7,327 nt of DNA from Mageeibacillus sp. UBA1046. GTDB lineage: Bacteria; Bacillota; Clostridia; Saccharofermentanales; DTU023. The translations under genes were made by a program, and so were the position numbers. Positions 1 to 5,854 of this stretch are shown one piece after another; within the stretch, counting starts at the first letter, position 1, and the number at the start of each line of letters is the position of its first letter. Below the pieces are notes generated by a model. It was not told the origin of the DNA and did no database searches. It saw nothing but the letters and a program-made list of their open reading frames with translations. Location of the stretch: NCBI GenBank assembly GCA_002316595.1, contig DCDV01000027.1:20141-27467 (forward strand), written 5' to 3'.

Positions 1-56
1 GGCAGATGCGGCCGGGTATGGCGATGCGCCGCTGGCAGATGCGACCCGGTTTGGCG
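1..56 (+). repeat. 33-bp tandem repeat in the polymerase linker
   Basis: Bases 1-23 and 34-56 match at 20 of 23 positions, a period of 33 bp or 11 codons. They encode ADAAGYG and ADATRFG. A looser third copy (ADDASNYG) follows at about 80-103, and two Pro-Pro-Gly-Ala segments lie after each of the last two. The array probably continues upstream of the window. It lies in frame and so lengthens a flexible linker rather than breaking the gene. Confidence 0.6.
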
Positions 57-400
57 GCTACGAAACTCCTCCTCCCGGTGCGGACGATGCAAGTAACTAT
101 GGAACTACTCCGCCCGGCGCAAGCTATCCCCAGCCTGTGGGCTCCAAATCAAGGCCGGTAAGATCCGAGTCAATGGAGAATGCTACCCTTGTCATTCGCT
201 GGCAAGGCAAGACTGATGAAGAGTCATTAGCCCCATTGCGCAGTGCTTTGGCCTATTTCCCCGGCAACAACCGCGTTCGGGTTTATCTGGAGCGGGAAAC
301 CAGATTATTGGAACCCTTGTCACACGGTGTATTGCTTGATAAAGAAACTCTGGCTCTCTTGACCGATCGCTTCGGAGTAGAGAATATCAGCGTGGTTTAG
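2..400 (+). CDS. dnaE: DNA polymerase III subunit alpha (DnaE), C-terminal fragment
   Basis: The reading frame is open from the left edge to TAG at 398-400, so the gene starts outside the window. The first ~58 residues are low complexity (Ala, Gly, Pro, Asp, Tyr) and contain an 11-residue tandem repeat. The last ~75 residues, from about ENATLVIRW to the end, resemble the C-terminal domain of replicative polymerase DnaE: a hydrophobic strand, a 'YFPGNNRVRVYL' segment like the PG-x-x-x-V pattern of that domain, then a helix ending in 'FGVENISVV', matching the usual LG-x-ENV-x-V end. DnaE catalyses DNA chain elongation; this part is accessory and holds no catalytic residue. A GTG at 137 could be read as a start of an 87-residue protein, but it has no ribosome-binding site and lies inside the longer open frame. 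The family assignment rests on a short, weakly conserved tail and is from recall; the linker itself is unlike ordinary DnaE. Confidence 0.62.
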   Translation, partial: ADAAGYGDAPLADATRFGGYETPPPGADDASNYGTTPPGASYPQPVGSKSRPVRSESMENATLVIRWQGKTDEESLAPLRSALAYFPGNNRVRVYLERETRLLEPLSHGVLLDKETLALLTDRFGVENISVV

Positions 401-425
401 AGACTATCGAAATATTATATTTTCA

Positions 426-434
426 TGATAGAAT
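426..434 (+). promoter_or_regulatory. Possible extended -10 promoter element before pgsA
   Basis: TGATAGAAT fits the extended -10 form TGn-TATAAT with one mismatch. No convincing -35 box lies 17-18 bp upstream (TATCGA or ATCGAA only). A start ~7 nt downstream would fall near 441, right at the purine-rich Shine-Dalgarno of the leader ORF, leaving almost no 5' untranslated region. pgsA could equally be read through from the upstream gene. This is a weak call. Confidence 0.22.
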
Positions 435-451
435 GCTCTGAGGGAGATGTG

Positions 452-526
452 ATGCGACTAAATCAGGGCAACAATTCAATGCGAATGTTTCGAATTATTA
501 GCGAGAAAGAGTATTCTTGTGAGTAA
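452..526 (+). CDS. Possible 24-residue leader ORF overlapping pgsA start
   Basis: ATG at 452 follows the strong Shine-Dalgarno GAGGGAG (440-446) at a spacing of 5 nt. The frame runs 24 codons, MRLNQGNNSMRMFRIISEKE and then YSCE, to TAA at 524-526. The stop lies 3 codons' distance past the GTG start of pgsA at 519, so the two frames overlap by 8 bp. pgsA itself has only a weak purine stretch (AGAAAGAG, 504-511). The arrangement would let translation of the leader bring ribosomes to the pgsA start. I recognise no family for the peptide. It may be a coupling or regulatory leader ORF, or a chance frame; the good ribosome-binding site is the main support. Confidence 0.35.
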   Translation: MRLNQGNNSMRMFRIISEKEYSCE

Positions 527-1109
527 AAGCAAGCTGAAATTCGAGCCGACAGTCCCAAACATTCTCACTGCGCTGCGTCTGGCTGCTGTGCCTTTGCTGG
601 CATGGTTTATCTGGCAGTGGCCAACCTATCAGACAGAGGGCTTTATCACTTTTTTGCTGATTTGGCTGACCGATCTGCTTGATGGCTGGATTGCCCGCAC
701 TTTTGATAAAGTGACAGCATTTGGCAAATTGTTTGATCCGGTGGTCGATAAGATATTTCAGATCACTACCGCAGTAATGATGTTCCTGGTTGGGAGAATC
801 CCGGTCTGGGTGCCCATCTTTATGATAATCAGAGAAACAATCATGATAGTAGGCGGCTGGTATCTCCTGCAAAAGCGAGATACGGTTGTCTACTCAGATT
901 TGTTCGGCAAAGCCGCGACTTTCTTTTATGTATTAGCTTTTGGCGCCCTCTTCTGGATTCCCGATGATCCGCGCTGGCTGCGAGATGTGATTTTTTTCAT
1001 CCCTGTGACTTTGTCAGTCGCAGCGACAATCAACTATGCCTATAAGAATCGCAAAAGCTTCTCATTAAAAGGACCTAAGCACAAGAGAAAAGCAGAAGCA
1101 AAAGAATAA
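519..1109 (+). CDS. pgsA: CDP-diacylglycerol--glycerol-3-phosphate 3-phosphatidyltransferase (PgsA)
   Basis: This 196-residue integral membrane enzyme should join CDP-diacylglycerol and glycerol-3-phosphate to give phosphatidylglycerophosphate and CMP, the committed step to phosphatidylglycerol and cardiolipin. The CDP-alcohol phosphotransferase signature is complete: D52-x2-D55-G56-x2-A59-R60-x8-G69-x3-D73-x3-D77, whose aspartates bind the metal ions. The N-terminus 'VPNILTALRLAAVPLL' is the usual PgsA start of helix 1, and about six hydrophobic segments follow (roughly 14-32, 42-56, 80-93, 98-117, 134-148, 153-173). The tail is short and strongly basic (from about 175), probably cytoplasmic. 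The GTG start at 519 gives a normal length; no in-frame ATG lies upstream before the stop at 459-461. Its Shine-Dalgarno is weak, and the start is overlapped by a small upstream frame. Related family members (phosphatidylserine synthase, CAP-type cardiolipin synthase) are less likely, given length and N-terminus. Confidence 0.9.
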   Translation: MSKSKLKFEPTVPNILTALRLAAVPLLAWFIWQWPTYQTEGFITFLLIWLTDLLDGWIARTFDKVTAFGKLFDPVVDKIFQITTAVMMFLVGRIPVWVPIFMIIRETIMIVGGWYLLQKRDTVVYSDLFGKAATFFYVLAFGALFWIPDDPRWLRDVIFFIPVTLSVAATINYAYKNRKSFSLKGPKHKRKAEAKE

Positions 1110-1138
1110 GCGCAAGCAATAGAGACTCCCAGATAAAA

Positions 1139-3538
1139 ATGCAGAAGAAAACACTGAAGATTTTAGAATTTGATAAGATCATTGATTTACTGACCGAGCG
1201 TGCCATGACAGCGCCCGGGCGTGAACGCTGTGCAGCGCTCCTGCCGGAAACAGAGCTTAATAAAGTTGAAGCCGCGCAGGCTGAAACAGATGATATGGTG
1301 CATCTGCTGCTGGAGAAAAGTGATCTGCCTCTGGGAGGCATCTCTGATATCAAGCCAAGTGTGCGCCGGGCCTCAGCGGACGCTGTTCTGAGCACGGGCG
1401 AGCTCATGAAGATTGGCGCATTTTTGCGCTCAGTGCAGAGAGTAAAGAGCACTCTGCCTGAAGGTTATGGCAAGGGAGAGAATTCAGAGTATCGTCTGGT
1501 TTACGAGCGCATCTTACTTTTGTCTCCTTTGGCAGGACTGGAAACCAGAATAGACGAGTGTATCGCCGGTGAAGAAGAAATACGTGACAGAGCCACTGCT
1601 GAACTGTACAACATCCGGCGACAGATCAGACGCGCTCAGGAAGATGTTCGCAAAGAACTGGATCGTATAATTCGCTCCCGTCCTGCCGCTTTGCAGGATG
1701 CGGTTGTTACTTTGCGTGGTGACCGCTATGTAGTCCCGGTTAAAGCCGAGCATAGAAACCAGGTGCCAGGCCTGGTTCACGATACCTCCGCCAGCGGCAG
1801 CACGGTTTTTGTTGAGCCTATGGCGGTAGTGGAGCTGAATAACAAGATACGGATGTTGATGTCAGAAGAAGCCAAGGAAATCGAACAGATTCTTCAGGAG
1901 CTAAGCACAAAGGTCGCCAATCAATCCGAAATTCTGATTACAAATGCCGGGATACTCACCGAGCTGGATTTCGCGCAGGCCAAAGCCCGGCTGGCTCTGT
2001 CCATGAAAGCAATGCCGCCTCTTCTTAATGATCAGGGGCGTATCATCCTCAAGGCGGCGCGGCATCCCCTGATTGATCCCTCCGAAGTTGTACCGATCGA
2101 CTTTGAGCTGGGCACAACTTTTAAAACTCTGGTTATAACAGGACCCAATACCGGTGGTAAGACGGTCACTTTGAAAACCTGCGGCCTCCTGACCCTGATG
2201 GCCATGGCCGGCCTGCAGATACCGGCTCAGGATCAAAGTGAAATCTCCACATTTCGTCACGTCCTGGCGGATATCGGCGACGAACAGAGCATTGAACAGA
2301 GCTTGTCCACCTTCTCATCCCATCTTAAGCAGATTATCGAGATAACCGCCATAGCTGGCCCGGGCAGCCTGGTGCTGCTCGATGAGCTGGGAGCAGGGAC
2401 AGATCCCTCCGAAGGCGCCGCCCTGGCAATCTCCATTTTGGAAGATCTGCGCAGTAAAGGCGCGCTGACGGTGGCAACCACTCACTACAAAGAGCTGAAA
2501 GGTTATGCCCTCAATACGCCCGAAGTTGAGAACGCCTGCTGCGAATTCGATACCGAAACTTTACGTCCTACTTATCGCTTGATGATAGGTGTTCCGGGGG
2601 TCAGCAACGCCTTCGCCATCTCTCAGCGTCTGGGACTTGACCCGGCCATCATAAACCGTGCTCAAGATTTGATTTCAGACGAAGGCGTACAGTTTGAGGA
2701 ACTGGTTGCCTCGATCGAAAAAAGCCATCAGGAAGCTCAGCGCATGCGTGAAGAGATCGATGCACTTCAGGCGGAATCAAAGGCAGTCAGAGAAAAACTG
2801 GCCGCAGAAGAAATTAAGCTGGAAGATAAGCGCCTTCATATTTTAGATCAGGCAAAAGCTGAAGCTGCGGAACTGTATACTCAGGCGGAGGAAGAGGTCG
2901 AACGCCTGCTGGCAGATCTGAAGGAAAAGAGCGATCAGGATGCCGGACATCGTATCGTAAGCGATGCACGCGGGCAAATCCGACAGGCACAGGAACACAT
3001 CAAGGGTCAAAGTCAGAAGGATCGTCTGGTCAGACATGCCGGTCAGCCTATTTCGGCAGAAGATATTAAACCCGGACAAGAATATGACGCTCCTGCTCTG
3101 GGATTAAGCGGAACAGTTGAAGGTTATCCTGACAACAAAGGAAATGTAGTCTTGCGCAGCGGACAGATGCAAGTAACTGTGCCGGTTACAGCTCTCACCT
3201 GGCCGCAAAAGAAAAGTGAGACCAAGAAGAGAAAATCCCCCGCTACCGGAAAAAAAGAAAATGTTGCCCAAATTACCGGTAGCAGACGTTACCAGATGGG
3301 AACAGAGCTCATGCTGCTGGGTAAGCTTGTCGAAGACGCTCTGCTGGAACTGGATAATTTTCTGGATGACGCTGTTCTGGCCGGCTTAACCACCGTCAGG
3401 ATTGTGCATGGCAAGGGAACCGGAGCATTACGCTCAGCTGTCGGTGAATATCTGTCCCGTGACCAAAGGGTCGAATCCTTTCGTTTAGGCGTACAGGGTG
3501 AAGGCGGAGACGGCGTCACCATAGCCGAGTTAAACTGA
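1139..3538 (+). CDS. mutS2: Endonuclease MutS2 (ATPase with Smr domain)
   Basis: 799 residues, normal for MutS2, a MutS-like ATPase without the mismatch-recognition domain; family members have been linked to suppression of recombination and, in Bacillus, to rescue of collided ribosomes. The start 'MQKKTLKILEFDKIIDLL' is typical. Landmarks in order: core domain with 'VPGLVHDTSASGSTVFVEP' (about 209-228); Walker A GPNTGGKT (335-342); 'DIGDEQSIEQSLSTFSSHL' (about 380-398); Walker B LVLLDELGAGTDPSEG with D415-E416; 'VPGVSNAFAISQRLGL' (about 484-500); a long charged coiled coil (about 519-615); a small beta-rich region (about 638-685); a Lys-rich linker; and a C-terminal Smr domain (about 720-799) with HGKGTG at 757-762 and the ending GEGGDGVTIAEL. 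The Smr LDLRG motif reads L724-M-L-L-G728, so its Asp and Arg are missing. The gene follows pgsA by 29 bp, without a clear Shine-Dalgarno, suggesting co-transcription. Confidence 0.95.
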   Translation: MQKKTLKILEFDKIIDLLTERAMTAPGRERCAALLPETELNKVEAAQAETDDMVHLLLEKSDLPLGGISDIKPSVRRASADAVLSTGELMKIGAFLRSVQRVKSTLPEGYGKGENSEYRLVYERILLLSPLAGLETRIDECIAGEEEIRDRATAELYNIRRQIRRAQEDVRKELDRIIRSRPAALQDAVVTLRGDRYVVPVKAEHRNQVPGLVHDTSASGSTVFVEPMAVVELNNKIRMLMSEEAKEIEQILQELSTKVANQSEILITNAGILTELDFAQAKARLALSMKAMPPLLNDQGRIILKAARHPLIDPSEVVPIDFELGTTFKTLVITGPNTGGKTVTLKTCGLLTLMAMAGLQIPAQDQSEISTFRHVLADIGDEQSIEQSLSTFSSHLKQIIEITAIAGPGSLVLLDELGAGTDPSEGAALAISILEDLRSKGALTVATTHYKELKGYALNTPEVENACCEFDTETLRPTYRLMIGVPGVSNAFAISQRLGLDPAIINRAQDLISDEGVQFEELVASIEKSHQEAQRMREEIDALQAESKAVREKLAAEEIKLEDKRLHILDQAKAEAAELYTQAEEEVERLLADLKEKSDQDAGHRIVSDARGQIRQAQEHIKGQSQKDRLVRHAGQPISAEDIKPGQEYDAPALGLSGTVEGYPDNKGNVVLRSGQMQVTVPVTALTWPQKKSETKKRKSPATGKKENVAQITGSRRYQMGTELMLLGKLVEDALLELDNFLDDAVLAGLTTVRIVHGKGTGALRSAVGEYLSRDQRVESFRLGVQGEGGDGVTIAELN

Positions 3539-3561
3539 CGTAATTCTAGTATGATTGTAGA

Positions 3562-3620
3562 CTGTTGCCTGTTAATTGTCAGAGAACATAGCAGGGATAA
3601 CCAGAGACAACAGAAGTTTT
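3562..3620 (+). terminator. Weak inverted repeat after mutS2, possible terminator
   Basis: CTGTTG (3562-3567) can pair with CAACAG (3608-3613), with CCTG (3568-3571) pairing with CAGG (3592-3595) inside it, followed by AAGTTTT (3614-3620). The loop is long, the stem is interrupted and only four T follow, so it is a poor intrinsic terminator. It also runs into the -35 box of the glgB promoter. It may reduce read-through from mutS2, or mean nothing. Confidence 0.18.
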
Positions 3621-3648
3621 GATATTCATGATGATGTCAAGGTATAAT
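3619..3648 (+). promoter_or_regulatory. Sigma-A-type promoter of the glg operon
   Basis: TTGATA (3619-3624) matches the -35 consensus at five of six bases, and TATAAT (3643-3648) matches the -10 perfectly; the spacer is 18 bp. Transcription would begin near 3655, which is exactly where the first leader repeat begins. This is the best promoter-like sequence in the window and places glgB-glgC-glgD under their own control, with a 5' untranslated region of about 172 nt. Confidence 0.68.
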
Positions 3649-3654
3649 ATCCTA

Positions 3655-3809
3655 AGAAGACTTCTCCGGGGCAATACCGGAGGATGGTCCCGGGAGAATT
3701 CCCAGAAGACTTTGCCCAAGGGAATTCCGGAGGGTTGTCCGGGAAAATTATCAGAAGACTTGTCCGGGGAATCCTGAGAAGATTGGTCCGCAGAAGATTT
3801 GTCCGAGGG
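3655..3809 (+). repeat. Degenerate tandem repeat array forming the glgB 5' leader
   Basis: Five copies of a core close to AGAAGACTTGTCCGGGG start at 3655, 3704, 3753, 3777 and 3792. The first two belong to full 49-bp units (3655-3703, 3704-3752) that also share the second half: CCGGAGG, then TGTCC or GGTCC, then CGGGA-AATT. The third unit is cut to 24 bp, the fourth to 15 bp, and the fifth runs into the glgB ribosome-binding site. Each full unit holds a small hairpin: CCGGA/TCC(C)GG around 3677-3693, and TTCCGGA/TCCGG(G)AA at 3725-3745, with loops GGATGG and GGGTTG. The array lies between the predicted transcription start and the glgB start. It has no long open frame. A regulatory role is inferred; it could instead be a decaying satellite. 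Confidence 0.72.
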
Positions 3810-3826
3810 ATATTTGGGGGTTAGCC

Positions 3827-5818
3827 ATGAATCAAGCCTATCTGTTTAACAACGGAGAGAATTACCAGAGTTATAAGATGCTTGGAGCGAAACCCGACAC
3901 AAGCCACGACGGCGAGCTGGGTTATCGTTTTGCTGTCTGGGCTCCCAATGCAAAATCAGTTAATGTAGTTGGTGATTTCAATTATTGGAGCGTGGAGAGC
4001 GATGCTCTTCAGCCTTATGGAACCACCGGCATCTGGACAGGTTTTATAGACGGCGCAGAGCAATGGCAGCGTTATAAATACGCCATCAAAACTGAAGAAG
4101 ACCGGATTATTCTCAAGGCGGATCCCTTTGCCCGTCATGCCGAGACCAGGCCGAATACTGCTTCAATCTTATATGATCCGGATGATTACACCTGGCAGGA
4201 CGAAGCCTGGATGTCAAGCCGCCCTGAGGCTACAGAAGCCGTTCCCCTCAATATCTATGAATGTCATTTGGGTTCCTGGAGACGTTACGCCGATAACAAT
4301 GTCTATACCTATCGCGAGATAGCACCGCAATTGGCGGCTTATCTTCAGGAGATGGGCTATAACGCTGTGGAGCTGATGCCTGTTAATGAGTATCCGCATG
4401 ATGACTCCTGGGGGTATCAGGTTACTGGCTACTTCGCGATCACCTCACGTTATGGCACTCCTGCTGACTTTAAGTATCTGGTGGATACTTTGCATCAGGC
4501 GGGGATCAGAGTGATCATCGACTGGGTGCCGGCACATTTCCCCCGCGACGATTTCGCCCTGGCAAACTTCGACGGTAAACCAATTTATGAATATCCCAGT
4601 GACAGAATGAAGGAGCACCCTTCGTGGGGTACTTTGGTTTTCAACTATGGGCTCGCTGAAGTTGTTTCTTTTCTGACTTCTTCTGCCTGGATGCTGCTGG
4701 AAGAGTTTCATGCAGACGGACTGCGCATCGATGCTGTCAGTTCAATTATTTCTCTGAATTTCGGCCATGCGGACGAGAGCAAAATCTTCAACTATGAGGG
4801 CGGAGAAGAAAATGTTGAGGGGATGGACTTCCTCAGGAAGCTGAACCGGATCATAAGAAACAAGATGCCGGATGTTCTCATGATAGCGGAAGAGTCAACC
4901 GACTGCTGGGGCGTTACTACACCGGTAGAAGACGGAGGTCTGGGCTTTACCCATAAATGGAATATGGGCTGGATGAATGACAGCCTGGAATATATGAAGT
5001 CAGATTACTATGCGCGCGGAAATTTGCATGATAAAATCACTTTCTCCCTCTACTACGCCTTCAGTGAACGCTTTGTCCTGCCTTTCTCGCATGACGAAGT
5101 AGTTCATGGGAAGAAAACGCTGTTAGGCAGGATGCCCAGAGATTATTGGCGGCAATTCGCCTCTTTGCGCTCCCTTTATGTTTATCAATATACTCATCCG
5201 GGAGCGAAGCTGAATTTTATGGGCAATGAGTTCGCTCCTTACACGGAATGGCGGCATTACGAAGAGCTAGAATGGTTTATGCTCAAATATCCCAATCATA
5301 AATCGATGCAGGATTTTGTCAGGGAGCTTAATCATTTCTATTTGGACAGCTCCGCCTTATGGGAAGATGACAGATCCTGGTCGGGATTCTCCTGGATCAA
5401 GGCTGACGACGCAAATAACAGCGTCTTCGCCTATATAAGACGTAATGCTGAACAGAGTGAAGAACTGCTCTGCGTTCTCAATTTCACACCGAAGAGCTTT
5501 CCTGACTATAAACTTATCATGCCAGGAGGAGGCAGCTGGAAGCTTGTTCTGGACAGTGATTCAGAAAGCTTCGGCGGCAGCTCTTATCTCCAGGAGGATA
5601 CCGGCCGCCACTTGCTCAAAGCTGACAAGGTTGTCTGCGCTGCGGCAGAATCCGAGGGAGATGAACATTGCCGGGGGCAAAGAATCTTACACGACAAAGA
5701 AGATGAAGTAAACACACCTGTTAAGACAGAAAACCAAGAAGCAAATTACTATTGGGAGCTGGATATGAAGCTCCCCCCTCTGTCCGGCTTGATTTATATA
5801 AGAGAAAGCTCGGACTAA
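3827..5818 (+). CDS. glgB: 1,4-alpha-glucan (glycogen) branching enzyme GlgB
   Basis: 663 residues. The enzyme cuts an alpha-1,4 glucan chain and reattaches it by an alpha-1,6 bond, making branches in glycogen; it acts in the cytoplasm. The N-terminus is a CBM48-like domain (about 27-125, 'YRFAVWAPNAKSVNVVGDFNYW'), without the extra N1 domain of the longer E. coli enzyme. The GH13 barrel follows, from 'NIYECHLGSWRR'. Conserved regions: DWVPAHFP (from D232); DGLRIDAV with nucleophile D302; MIAEEST with acid E355; FSHDEVVHGK with H422-D423; later GNEFAPYTEW. All three catalytic acids are present. The C-terminal all-beta domain ends in LPPLSG (649-654) and carries an acidic insert of roughly 50 residues (about 588-640). 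The ATG at 3827 has GGGGG (3816-3820) six bases before it. It is the first gene of the glg operon and has its own promoter and repeat-filled leader. Confidence 0.95.
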   Translation: MNQAYLFNNGENYQSYKMLGAKPDTSHDGELGYRFAVWAPNAKSVNVVGDFNYWSVESDALQPYGTTGIWTGFIDGAEQWQRYKYAIKTEEDRIILKADPFARHAETRPNTASILYDPDDYTWQDEAWMSSRPEATEAVPLNIYECHLGSWRRYADNNVYTYREIAPQLAAYLQEMGYNAVELMPVNEYPHDDSWGYQVTGYFAITSRYGTPADFKYLVDTLHQAGIRVIIDWVPAHFPRDDFALANFDGKPIYEYPSDRMKEHPSWGTLVFNYGLAEVVSFLTSSAWMLLEEFHADGLRIDAVSSIISLNFGHADESKIFNYEGGEENVEGMDFLRKLNRIIRNKMPDVLMIAEESTDCWGVTTPVEDGGLGFTHKWNMGWMNDSLEYMKSDYYARGNLHDKITFSLYYAFSERFVLPFSHDEVVHGKKTLLGRMPRDYWRQFASLRSLYVYQYTHPGAKLNFMGNEFAPYTEWRHYEELEWFMLKYPNHKSMQDFVRELNHFYLDSSALWEDDRSWSGFSWIKADDANNSVFAYIRRNAEQSEELLCVLNFTPKSFPDYKLIMPGGGSWKLVLDSDSESFGGSSYLQEDTGRHLLKADKVVCAAAESEGDEHCRGQRILHDKEDEVNTPVKTENQEANYYWELDMKLPPLSGLIYIRESSD

Positions 5819-5854
5819 GGGACAGAGACGAATTAAACATGAACGGAGGATTAT

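Noticed and set aside
137..400. Separate 87-residue gene starting at GTG 137
   Set aside because: No ribosome-binding site, and the frame is open to the left edge without a stop, so it is better read as the end of a longer gene.
498..872. 124-residue minus-strand frame opposite pgsA
   Set aside because: It lies opposite a gene with a complete catalytic signature, resembles no family I know, and has His/Gln/Cys-rich composition typical of a shadow frame.
86..3178. 13-nt exact repeat GATGCAAGTAACT at 86-98 and 3166-3178
   Set aside because: Lies in two unrelated coding frames, with no extension on either side; chance or codon preference explains it.
3721..3728. Palindrome GGAATTCC as an operator
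   Set aside because: Only 8 bp, and it is part of the repeat unit; the equivalent site in unit 1 is GGGAGAATTCCC, not a perfect palindrome. Nothing ties it to a known regulator.
3655..3809. CRISPR array in the glgB leader
   Set aside because: Repeat cores are only about 14-17 bp and imperfect, spacing drops from 49 to 15 bp, and the 'spacers' of the first two units are similar to each other.
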